A stretch of DNA of 64,000 nucleotides. Origin: JBGVMW01 sp045125095. Lineage in GTDB: Bacteria; Bacillota; Clostridia; Lachnospirales; Lachnospiraceae. The position numbers and the translations under genes were made by a program. Location of the stretch: the NCBI GenBank assembly GCA_045125095.1, contig JBGVMW010000116.1, positions 4,457 through 68,456 on the forward strand. Reading direction: 5' to 3'. Numbering within the stretch: the stretch's first letter is position 1; every line of letters starts with the position of its first letter. The notes below the pieces were generated by a model that saw nothing but the letters and a program-made list of their open reading frames with translations, was not told the origin of the DNA and searched no databases. This document shows, one piece after another, positions 43,849-50,936 of the stretch.

Positions 43849-44433
43849 TTACACCAACTCTAAAAAATTTCTCATCATAACTGCACCTTCTGGTGTCATA
43901 ACAGATTCCGGATGAAATTGCAGTCCATATATAGCATATTCCTTATGCTGTACTGCCATTACTTCTCCTGTTTCATCTTTCGCAATAACCTCCAATTCTT
44001 CCGGTATGGAATTCTTATCCGCTGCCAGAGAGTGATATCTTGCAACCTTTACTACATCTGGCAGTCCTTTGAAGATTGCACTGTTCGTATTTACCTTCAC
44101 AGAGCTTTGTTTGCCATGCATAAGCTTACCAGCATAGGTAATGTTACCGCCGAATGTTTCACAGATTCCCTGATGACCCAGACATATACCAAGCATTTTG
44201 CATTTCCCTTTCATTGTCTGAATTACTTCCTCACAGATACCGGCTTCTGAAGGTCTACCAGGTCCAGGTGATAAAATGATATGTGTTGGTGCCAGCTTTT
44301 CCACTTCAGCTACTGTCATCTCATCATTTCGGATTACTTTAATGTCCATTCCCTTCATTTCCTTACATAGTCCTCCAATCAACTGGACTACATTATAAGA
44401 AAAACTATCATAATTATCGATCAGTAATATCAT
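43849..44433 (-). CDS. trpG: Anthranilate synthase component II (glutaminase)
   Basis: TrpG supplies ammonia to TrpE. The 194-residue amidotransferase has the Cys nucleophile in MLGICLGHQGI and the His-Glu pair in QFHPESVMTPEG. The opening LLIDNYDSFSYN is characteristic. It overlaps trpE by four bases (ATGA), so the two subunits are made together. Confidence 0.97.
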   Translation of the reverse strand: MILLIDNYDSFSYNVVQLIGGLCKEMKGMDIKVIRNDEMTVAEVEKLAPTHIILSPGPGRPSEAGICEEVIQTMKGKCKMLGICLGHQGICETFGGNITYAGKLMHGKQSSVKVNTNSAIFKGLPDVVKVARYHSLAADKNSIPEELEVIAKDETGEVMAVQHKEYAIYGLQFHPESVMTPEGAVMMRNFLELV

Positions 44434-45887
44434 AATCCATTCACCTCACTTGCCCGCATAATCGCATCAATCACTGCACCTGCTTTATTTGCACATTCCT
44501 CATACTCATTTTCAGGAATACTGTCTGCTACAACACCGGCTCCTGCCTGCACGTATACCTTATCGCCCTTCTTTACCGCGGTACGAATTGCTATACATAC
44601 ATCTAAGTTACCGGAAAAATCTAAATATCCAATGGCTCCGCCATAGATTCCTCTCGGCACCGGTTCTAATTCATCAATTATCTCACAAGCCCGAAACTTT
44701 GGAGCACCGGACAATGTTCCGGCCGGAAGTAATGTTGCAATTGTATCACATCCATCTTTATCCTCTGCAATCCTGCCGCATACTGTAGAGGCAATATGCA
44801 TTACCTTGGAGAAGCGGTGAATGCTCATGTAATCTTCTACTTCTACGGTACCGTATTCTGCAATTCTTCCAATATCATTTCTTGCTAAGTCTACCAGCAT
44901 ATTATGTTCCGCTAACTCTTTTTCATCTGCAAGAAGTTCTATTTCTAACGCATCATCTTCAAGCTTTGTCGCACCACGTTTTCTTGTTCCTGCCACCGGA
45001 AATGTGGTTAATTTGCCATCCACTAACTTCACCATGGTTTCCGGAGAAGCACCACATATTTGCACATCATCGCTCTGTATGAAATACATATAAGGTGATG
45101 GGTTAGTTGTTCTTAAAATCCGGTATGCATTGAGAAGACTGCTATGATAATCTGCTTCAAATCTTCTTGATATTACGCCCTGGAAAATATCGCCTTCTCT
45201 TATATAGGCTTTTGTCTTTTCTACCATTTCACAGTAACGCTCTTTTGATGTGTTACAGGTAAATGTTGGAGCTTCTTCTGCTTCTATCTTTGGAAGTGGT
45301 GTAGTATCGGTAATCATGCGCAGAATTTTATCGATTTCTAATTCTGTTGCATGATAGCCTTCCTCACCATCTTCTCCATTCATATTAACTACCACACTGA
45401 TTTTCTGCTTCAAATTATCATAAGCAATAACCTTGTCAAATAACATCAAGTCAAAATCATAAACGTCATTTTTCTTCATGTGAAGCTTTGGTTCGGCATA
45501 GCCAAACATTTCATATGCAAAGTATCCTACAAATCCACCTGTAAAAGGAGGCATGCCCTCAAGTTTTGGTGTTTTATACTCTGCTAACAATTCTCGTAAC
45601 ACTTGCATTGGCTGACCGGTAATCTTTTTCTTGATGCTTCCGCTTTTCAAGGTTACCACTCCGTCCTTACAAACGGCACGTAACAGTGGGTCAAATCCCA
45701 AAAACGAATATCTTCCCTGTGTCCCATGCTCAACACTTTCTAACAGATAGTAATTTTTACTGATTTTGGCTACTTTTCGTAACAATTGAATCGGTGTTAT
45801 TACATCTGCGTAAATTTCCTTGCAGATTGGTATCATATTATACGATTGGTCTACTGTTTTCACTTGTTCTACTGTTGGTGTAATCAT
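44430..45887 (-). CDS. trpE: Anthranilate synthase component I
   Basis: TrpE makes anthranilate from chorismate. The 485-residue protein has the chorismate-binding core GDIFQGVISRRF, PVAGTRKRG, LVDLARNDIGR, TLSGAPKFRA and QAGAGVVADS. The N-terminal region carries the tryptophan feedback site (LLESVEHGTQGRYSFLG includes the LLES motif). It is the first gene of the operon, 240 bases after the T-box terminator. The spacer contains family D and F repeats. Confidence 0.98.
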   Translation of the reverse strand: MITPTVEQVKTVDQSYNMIPICKEIYADVITPIQLLRKVAKISKNYYLLESVEHGTQGRYSFLGFDPLLRAVCKDGVVTLKSGSIKKKITGQPMQVLRELLAEYKTPKLEGMPPFTGGFVGYFAYEMFGYAEPKLHMKKNDVYDFDLMLFDKVIAYDNLKQKISVVVNMNGEDGEEGYHATELEIDKILRMITDTTPLPKIEAEEAPTFTCNTSKERYCEMVEKTKAYIREGDIFQGVISRRFEADYHSSLLNAYRILRTTNPSPYMYFIQSDDVQICGASPETMVKLVDGKLTTFPVAGTRKRGATKLEDDALEIELLADEKELAEHNMLVDLARNDIGRIAEYGTVEVEDYMSIHRFSKVMHIASTVCGRIAEDKDGCDTIATLLPAGTLSGAPKFRACEIIDELEPVPRGIYGGAIGYLDFSGNLDVCIAIRTAVKKGDKVYVQAGAGVVADSIPENEYEECANKAGAVIDAIMRASEVNGL

Positions 45888-45914
45888 ATTCCATTCTCCT
45901 CCCTATCATTTACA

Positions 45915-45972
45915 TAGTCGTTTGCGAACGTGATGACAATTCACTACCTTGTTGGCGTTTCGCAATTAGCTA
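45915..45972. repeat. Family F repeat, copy 2
   Basis: TAGTCGTTTGCGAACG...TTCACTACCTTGTTGGCG...GCAATTAGCTA, a close copy of 30679-30737. It lies in the trp leader between the T-box terminator and trpE. Confidence 0.65.
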
Positions 45973-46012
45973 ATGATTTACATGCTGGTATGATTTCCAA
46001 GTAATGACAACG

Positions 46013-46124
46013 TCCTCGCAAGCTAAATTTACCAATATATTTATACGCTTTGCTGCGCCGGATTTGGCACACAGTGCAACTTCCTTTCAAATTCGTGTGC
46101 ATCACTTTTTTATATACTAGTACA
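46013..46124 (+). repeat. Family D repeat, long copy, in the trp leader
   Basis: It contains CGCTTTGCTGCGCCG and the 45-base core at 46059-46103 (GATTTGGCACACAGTGCAAC to TGTGCATC). It ends in TATACTAGTACAATAAAAAAA, abutting the T-tract of the Trp T-box terminator. Confidence 0.75.
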
Positions 46125-46125
46125 A

Positions 46126-46425
46126 TAAAAAAACTCTTGCCCCATAGAAATTAATCCTATGGGACAAGAGTTATATAATTCTACTCCTGCGATACCACCC
46201 AAATTGATACATAGTATCCACTCTGTAAACACACCATCATGTGTCTCCCGTTGGTAACGGATGGGATCTCCCGTCAGCTCCTACTCATGTTCAGGCTGCC
46301 CTCACAAGTCCATTCAACTGCTTCTGTGTTAAACACTGCTATCGCAATCCCACCATCTGCGACTCTCTGTAAGCTTTTTTCTACAATCTACTTCTCTTGC
46401 TCACTGGTTTCTTTATTAATTGTTT
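46126..46425 (-). promoter_or_regulatory. T-box leader of the trp operon, Trp (UGG) specifier
   Basis: On the minus strand GGGTGGTATCGC is the T-box core at about 46189-46200. The terminator (AACTCTTGTCCCATAG with its complement and a T-run) is at 46126-46172. The Stem I specifier context GAA-TGG-ACT puts a Trp codon at 46310-46312, ahead of TTGTGAGG. Uncharged tRNA-Trp should permit transcription of trpE through trpA. Confidence 0.95.
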
Positions 46426-46427
46426 GT

Positions 46428-46456
46428 AGTCTACCACTCTAAATTTGTATTGTCAA
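46428..46456 (-). promoter_or_regulatory. Sigma-A promoter of the trp T-box transcript
   Basis: TTGACA (46451-46456), 17 bp, TAGACT (46428-46433) on the minus strand. It lies between the icd stop codon and the leader. Confidence 0.82.
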
Positions 46457-46472
46457 CTACTTTTTTGATTTT

Positions 46473-47681
46473 TTATAACATTTTTTCTAATGTTTCACGG
46501 ATTGCCTTAATGAAATTCTCACTGTTTAATACAGTAACATTTTCAAGTGTAGTAATTAATGCTAAATCCTTTGTCATTTTTCCTGCTTCGATCGTATCAA
46601 CAGTTGCTTTCTCTAACTTATCAGCAAATGCCATTAATTCTGCATTACCATCTAATTCACCGCGTTTTCTAAGCGCACCTGTCCAAGCAAAAATAGTTGC
46701 TACTGAGTTAGTAGAAGTTTCTTCTCCCTTTAAGTGCTTGTAGTAATGTCTCTGAACAGTACCATGAGCAGCTTCATATTCATAATATCCCTGTGGTGAT
46801 ACTAACACAGAAGTCATCATAGCTAGAGAACCAAATGCAGTTGCTACCATATCAGACATAACATCACCATCATAATTCTTACAAGCCCAGATATAACCAC
46901 CTTCTGAACGAATTACACGTGCTACTGCATCATCAATTAATGTATAGAAATATTCAATTCCAGCAGCCTTGAATTTCTCATCATATTCTGCATCATAGAT
47001 CTCCTGGAAAATATCTTTAAATGTATGGTCATACTTTTTAGAAATGGTATCCTTTGTAGCAAACCATAAATCCTGCTTTGTATCTAACGCATAATTAAAA
47101 CAGCTTCTTGCAAAGCTTTCGATAGAAGCATCTAAATTATGCATACCCTGCACAATACCAGCACCTGTAAAATTATGAATTAATTCTCTTGTTTCTGTAC
47201 CATCCTCTGCTGTGTAAACGATTTCCGCCTTGCCAGCACCAGGTATCTTCATCTCGCTTCCCTTATAAACATCACCATACGCATGTCTTGCGATTGTAAT
47301 TGGCTTCTTCCATGTCTTAACAGTTGGCTCAATTCCCTTTACTACGATCGGCGCACGAAAAACAGTTCCGTCTAAAATCGCACGAATTGTTCCGTTTGGA
47401 CTCTTCCACATTTCTTTTAAGCTATACTCTGTCATACGTGCAGCATTTGGAGTAATGGTCGCACATTTTACAGCAACACCGTATTTCTTTGTTGCTTCCG
47501 CAGAATCTATAGTTACCTGATCATTTGTTTCATTACGATACTCTAATCCCAAGTCATAATACTCTGTATTTAAATCAATAAACGGATATAATAATTCATC
47601 CTTAATCATTTTCCAGAGAATTCTGGTCATTTCATCTCCGTCCATTTCAACTAACGGTGTAGTCATTTTGATTTTTTCCAT
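46473..47681 (-). CDS. icd: NADP-type isocitrate dehydrogenase
   Basis: The enzyme decarboxylates isocitrate to 2-oxoglutarate. The 402-residue protein has the features of the eukaryote-like subfamily: TPLVEMDGDEMTRILW near the start, SPNGTIRAILDGTVFR, then DVMSDMVATAFGSL and AAHGTVQRHYYKHLKGE. It is close in length to dimeric IDH of that group. It stands alone upstream of the trp promoter. Confidence 0.96.
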   Translation of the reverse strand: MEKIKMTTPLVEMDGDEMTRILWKMIKDELLYPFIDLNTEYYDLGLEYRNETNDQVTIDSAEATKKYGVAVKCATITPNAARMTEYSLKEMWKSPNGTIRAILDGTVFRAPIVVKGIEPTVKTWKKPITIARHAYGDVYKGSEMKIPGAGKAEIVYTAEDGTETRELIHNFTGAGIVQGMHNLDASIESFARSCFNYALDTKQDLWFATKDTISKKYDHTFKDIFQEIYDAEYDEKFKAAGIEYFYTLIDDAVARVIRSEGGYIWACKNYDGDVMSDMVATAFGSLAMMTSVLVSPQGYYEYEAAHGTVQRHYYKHLKGEETSTNSVATIFAWTGALRKRGELDGNAELMAFADKLEKATVDTIEAGKMTKDLALITTLENVTVLNSENFIKAIRETLEKML

Positions 47682-47784
47682 AAGTGTCCTCCATTCTTCC
47701 GCTTACACGGTTCTATCAATATGCTTTTAGCTAAAACCATTTTAAACATCATTAGGCAGACTGTCAATATCTATGAAAAAAATT

Positions 47785-48675
47785 TTATTTCAAAAGTCGT
47801 TCTACATCAAGCATTCCCCATCCCTGTTGATTGGATGGCATACCCAGATCTACAGCACATTCCATTATTCTGCGTTTTACTTGTTTCGGAGTTAAATCCG
47901 GTTCTTTTTCTAATAATAAGGCAATGGCACCACTGACAATTGGTGCTGCCATAGATGTGCCACTTTTTGCAGAATAATAGCGATTATTATTTGAGCAGCT
48001 GACAATTGCATCTGCCGGTGCAACAATTTCCGGCTTCATCACACACTGAATTGTTGGCCCTCTTCCTGCATAGAAAATCTGCTTTTTCTTTCCAACACTT
48101 CCTATGGATTCTTTCGAAGATCCTACTGTAATTATTTTGGGGCTGTTGCCAGGTACTGTGACAGAACATTCCGCCGGTCCATTATTTCCGGCTGCTGCTA
48201 CAACAACAATTCCTACGTTCCACGCTTCTTCTACCTTTTCCTGTAACTGTATGCTTTCTGCTTCTTCTAAATCATCTGAACCACCCACTGATAAATTAAG
48301 GATTCTTATGTGATAACGATTTCTATTAAGAATGACCCAGTCAATTCCCTTTAGCATCGTCTCAATATCTCCATTTCCATACTTATCAAGTACTTTCACC
48401 ATCACAATCCGGCTTCCTGGTGCCATTCCCCGATATCTGCCACCAGACATTTTTCCGGTTCCACAAATAATACCAGAAACATGCGAACCATGCGAATTAT
48501 CGTCATATGGCCTATTCGTATGCTTCACCAAATCATTAAAGTACAATAATCTATCATATAAATCGGGATGTTCACCCCATATTCCAGAATCAAGAACAGC
48601 AATTGTAATATTTTTCCCTGTCAGATCATGAGTTTTTGCATACTCAGCGCGGAGTTGCTTTCGAACATTTTCCAT
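47785..48675 (-). CDS. Leaderless subtilisin-like serine protease (S8)
   Basis: The 296-residue protease has the catalytic triad Asp29 (AVLDSGI), His62 (DNSHGSHVSG) and Ser241 (SGTSMAAP). The oxyanion Asn lies in AAAGNNGPA. There is no signal peptide or long propeptide. This points to an intracellular AprX-type protease rather than a secreted subtilisin. It is a single gene between icd and a repeat pair. The substrate is unknown. Confidence 0.9.
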   Translation of the reverse strand: MENVRKQLRAEYAKTHDLTGKNITIAVLDSGIWGEHPDLYDRLLYFNDLVKHTNRPYDDNSHGSHVSGIICGTGKMSGGRYRGMAPGSRIVMVKVLDKYGNGDIETMLKGIDWVILNRNRYHIRILNLSVGGSDDLEEAESIQLQEKVEEAWNVGIVVVAAAGNNGPAECSVTVPGNSPKIITVGSSKESIGSVGKKKQIFYAGRGPTIQCVMKPEIVAPADAIVSCSNNNRYYSAKSGTSMAAPIVSGAIALLLEKEPDLTPKQVKRRIMECAVDLGMPSNQQGWGMLDVERLLK

Positions 48676-48750
48676 ACTGACATCACTCCCAGAATATCTT
48701 ATCTCATATTATATGCAGATGACACTTGTACAGCCAACCAATATGCTTAC

Positions 48751-48787
48751 ACGCTTTGCATCTTCCTTTCAAATTCGTGCGCATCAG
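48751..48787 (+). repeat. Family D repeat, shortened copy
   Basis: ACGCTTTGCATCTTCC to GTGCGCATC, with the first part of the core missing. It is joined through TATACTAG to a family C element. Confidence 0.65.
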
Positions 48788-48795
48788 TTTTTATA

Positions 48796-48850
48796 TACTA
48801 GGAAATTTCATACATTACGTCATGCAACGAACTGTTGTAATCTCCTAATA
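48796..48850 (+). repeat. Family C palindromic element, copy 3
   Basis: A 55-bp element, TACTAGGAAATTTCA to TGTAATCTCCTAATA. It abuts the T-tract of the terminator of the HPr-like gene. Confidence 0.85.
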
Positions 48851-48853
48851 TAT

Positions 48854-48880
48854 AAAAAAAGAAGCTGAACATACAGCTCC
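48854..48880 (-). terminator. Terminator of the HPr-like gene
   Basis: GGAGCTG and CAGCTTC form a 7-bp stem with a 6-nt loop, followed by T7 on the minus strand. It sits directly against the family C element. Confidence 0.85.
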
Positions 48881-48905
48881 TTCCTTTCTTTATCGCACTA
48901 AATAA

Positions 48906-49142
48906 TTACCCACAAATAAATTCCTGCAACAAATCAATTGCTTTTTGTGCGCCTTCACCTTCGTCATGAATTACCAGTTTTACCTCTTTAGTCAAATCCA
49001 TGCTGTAAAGTCCCAGAATAGACTTTGCATCAACACAAAATCTTCCCTGCTCTACATCTAAATCACAAGCCAGCTGGCAAGCTAATCTGTTAAATGACTT
49101 AATAGAATCTGTATCCGGTAACTTAATCATTACTTCTGCCAT
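48906..49142 (-). CDS. HPr-like protein lacking the active-site His
   Basis: The 78-residue protein has the HPr fold pattern, including AKSILGLYSM with Ser41 at the place of the regulatory Ser46. The active-site region, GIHARPA in HPr, reads DSIKSFNRLA, with no His. So it cannot carry the PTS phosphate in the normal way. Crh of Bacillus has the same kind of change and works only as a regulator. A genuine HPr is encoded at 60668-60925. It stands alone with its own terminator. A Crh-like regulatory role is inferred. Confidence 0.8.
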   Translation of the reverse strand: MAEVMIKLPDTDSIKSFNRLACQLACDLDVEQGRFCVDAKSILGLYSMDLTKEVKLVIHDEGEGAQKAIDLLQEFICG

Positions 49143-49325
49143 AATAGAATCCCCCCTTTTAATAGTCAGTCAGGATAATTTCATATCCCTCTGCTTGTCA
49201 CAGTATATCACAGATATTTCAAATAATCAAAATAATTTTAAATTTTTAAAAAAAAGTAGGAAATATATACAAGCAGTCTCCATATTATGAAGTATAACCT
49301 TAATAAAACATGGAGGCTCAAAATT

Positions 49326-49556
49326 ATGAGTGATCTCGCTGCAACAAACTGCGGCTGCGGCTGCGAAGGAAACAACAACAATTCTATTATCTGGATTATT
49401 CTTTTACTCTGCTGCTGCGGTGGCGGATGCAATGGTTCCGGCATTGGCGGAAGCTGTGGCTGTGATGGAAACAACGGCTGTGGAAACATCATCTGGATTA
49501 TCCTTTTACTCTGCTGCTGCGGTGGCGGATGCAACGGTGGCAATTCTTTCTGCTAA
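49326..49556 (+). CDS. Small Cys/Gly-rich repeat protein (HCB-13-like)
   Basis: This 76-residue protein contains two near-identical units. Each has an Asn-rich lead, then IIWIILLLCCCGGGCNG, a hydrophobic run ending in a triple Cys. Cysteines make up about a fifth of the protein. Clostridial relatives are labelled chorion-class high-cysteine protein HCB 13. The start follows GGAGG nine bases away. It is on the plus strand, opposite to most of the window, and has its own perfect terminator. It could be a spore-coat, envelope or redox-active peptide. The role is unknown. Confidence 0.85.
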   Translation: MSDLAATNCGCGCEGNNNNSIIWIILLLCCCGGGCNGSGIGGSCGCDGNNGCGNIIWIILLLCCCGGGCNGGNSFC

Positions 49557-49588
49557 TTCCACCAGCTGTCTAAAACGACAGTATAACA

Positions 49589-49620
49589 GGCTGCTACAGA
49601 ATTCTGTAGCAGCCCTTTAT
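49589..49620 (+). terminator. Terminator of the Cys-rich gene
   Basis: GGCTGCTACAG-AATT-CTGTAGCAGCC is a perfect palindrome with an 11-bp stem, followed by a T-rich tail on the plus strand. Confidence 0.92.
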
Positions 49621-49622
49621 TA

Positions 49623-49720
49623 TATACTGGTACATCATCCGTGAAATAACCGGTATATTCACTTGTCACTTTTCCTGTGTGAATATACCGGTTATATTAT
49701 GGACGCTGTACCAGCATATA
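49623..49720. repeat. 98-bp palindromic element with perfect 17-bp inner arms
   Basis: ATAACCGGTATATTCAC at 49646-49662 is exactly complementary to 49679-49695. The outer ends TATACTGGTACA and TGTACCAGCATATA are also complementary. It lies beyond the terminator of the Cys-rich gene. The CTGG/CCAG ends replace the CTAG seen in the other elements. Confidence 0.8.
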
Positions 49721-49737
49721 AAAGCGATGCACACCCG

Positions 49738-49835
49738 CGCGAAATGTAGTATGTCGCAATCGGCGTAGGGTCACTACGCCTCATTCCTCCGCTTTGCATA
49801 TAATAATTTATTCTGCGCATTCTACATCGATAGTT
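49738..49835. repeat. Imperfect palindrome with GGCGTAG/CTACGCC centre
   Basis: GGCGTAG-GGTCA-CTACGCC forms the central hairpin. Outer ATGTAGTATG... is partly complementary to ...CATTCTACAT. The centre resembles that of families B and the 11984-12150 type, so it may be a more divergent member. Confidence 0.5.
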
Positions 49836-49895
49836 AACCGCCTTAGTAATATACTGAAAAATCATAACAGCTTATCACAAAAACATTGTAGCGGC

Positions 49896-50009
49896 TTACT
49901 TTACATTTTCTTTTGGCTCCGGCTGCGCATTTTCTCTTTCTTCTAATTGCCTGCGTATACATTCCTCATCCATTTCATAAATTGAACTCTCATCTTCAAT
50001 CAATCTCAT
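49896..50009 (-). CDS. Small acidic protein of 37 residues
   Basis: The frame reads MRLIEDESSIYEMDEECIRR and continues Gln/Glu-rich to residue 37, starting at 50009. A weak Shine-Dalgarno sequence (AAGGAA) lies upstream. The composition is strongly charged, with a single Cys. No family is recognised. It is too short to be sure of, but its codon pattern and ribosome site look real. Confidence 0.5.
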   Translation of the reverse strand: MRLIEDESSIYEMDEECIRRQLEERENAQPEPKENVK

Positions 50010-50159
50010 ATACAATTCCTTTCTTATTGTCTGATTCTACACATAGATTCACAGTTTACTACATATATATGCAATAAGACGGTTTCTGTTAATGACTGAA
50101 ACTACCACATCATACATTTCTATCACTCAGAAATCGAAATACTGTAAAAGGAGCTGCGT

Positions 50160-50594
50160 ATGAGATTACCCAATTCATTTCAATTAAGTTCACACACACT
50201 AGAGCTGCTCTCAGCAGCTATGCCGTACACAAGTCCTAATATGCAAGGCATGGTTTCCTTCCTCATCAAATATAAAGAGTTACAGGATACGATGCAATAC
50301 ATTCGCCATCCACCAACTATGAAAGCATGTTCATTTGATGGCGGAAAAGATAATTTACTATCTATGCTGACAGATATTCGCCCAGTGTGTAACCCCGCCG
50401 AAAGGCAGACAATCGATACTTTACTTCATTTCATGCAATCCATGGAAATGATTAGTAAATATAAAAACATCATGAAAGATGACAGTCAGTCTCCTATGGA
50501 TGCAATTAAAAATATGCTGCCACCAGAACAACAATCCATGTTAGACATGTATTCTATGTTATTTGAACAAATGAATTCGGAAACAAATAATTAA
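50160..50594 (+). CDS. Hypothetical protein, first gene of a plus-strand pair
   Basis: The 144-residue protein is rich in Met (about one in ten residues) and helical. No motif, signal peptide or membrane segment is seen. The start follows AAAGGAG with good spacing. The next gene starts 29 bases after its stop, so the two form an operon. Its family is not recognised. Confidence 0.75.
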   Translation: MRLPNSFQLSSHTLELLSAAMPYTSPNMQGMVSFLIKYKELQDTMQYIRHPPTMKACSFDGGKDNLLSMLTDIRPVCNPAERQTIDTLLHFMQSMEMISKYKNIMKDDSQSPMDAIKNMLPPEQQSMLDMYSMLFEQMNSETNN

Positions 50595-50623
50595 ATAGTA
50601 TATATTTTATATCGGAGGTAATT

Positions 50624-50896
50624 ATGAAAGATTGGAAAAATGACCCACGCATTCAAAATATGGATAAAAAGAAATTAAATATTTTAGAAACACTCACCTC
50701 TAACATACATGGTCAGTCACCAAAAGAATTGTTCCCTTTGGTGATGGCTGCTATTCAAGCAGCAAAAAAACAAGGATTATCTTTTACAGAAGAAGAAACC
50801 TCTCTTTTAATTGAAATTCTCAAAGAGCAACAGACGCCAGAAGAAGCTAAAAAAACAGAAAAAATGCTGAAACTATTTCGTTCTAACAAAAAATGA
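50624..50896 (+). CDS. Hypothetical protein, second gene of the plus-strand pair
   Basis: The 90-residue helical protein has a charged C-terminus (EEAKKTEKMLKLFRSNKK). The start follows CGGAGG. There is no signal peptide or membrane helix. The stop lies about 40 bases from the convergent chemotaxis receptor gene. A long inverted repeat (AAAATGCTGAAA at 50861-50872 and 50901-50912) overlaps its end and may serve as a shared terminator. The function is unknown. Confidence 0.75.
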   Translation: MKDWKNDPRIQNMDKKKLNILETLTSNIHGQSPKELFPLVMAAIQAAKKQGLSFTEEETSLLIEILKEQQTPEEAKKTEKMLKLFRSNKK

Positions 50897-50912
50897 AACA
50901 TTTCAGCATTTT
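50861..50912. terminator. Inverted repeat at convergent gene ends
   Basis: AAAATGCTGAAA and TTTCAGCATTTT are exactly complementary with a 28-nt loop. They lie across the end of the plus-strand gene and just before the end of the minus-strand receptor gene. A bidirectional terminator is likely, though the loop is long. Confidence 0.5.
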
Positions 50913-50936
50913 AGTCCCTATTTACATGTTTAATTT

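Noticed and set aside
49238..49543. A Pro/Gln-rich minus-strand frame opposite the Cys-rich gene
   Set aside because: It is the complement of the Gly/Cys repeats of a gene that has a good ribosome site and terminator. The repeated PPPQQQSKRI is just the shadow of the CCCGGG coding.
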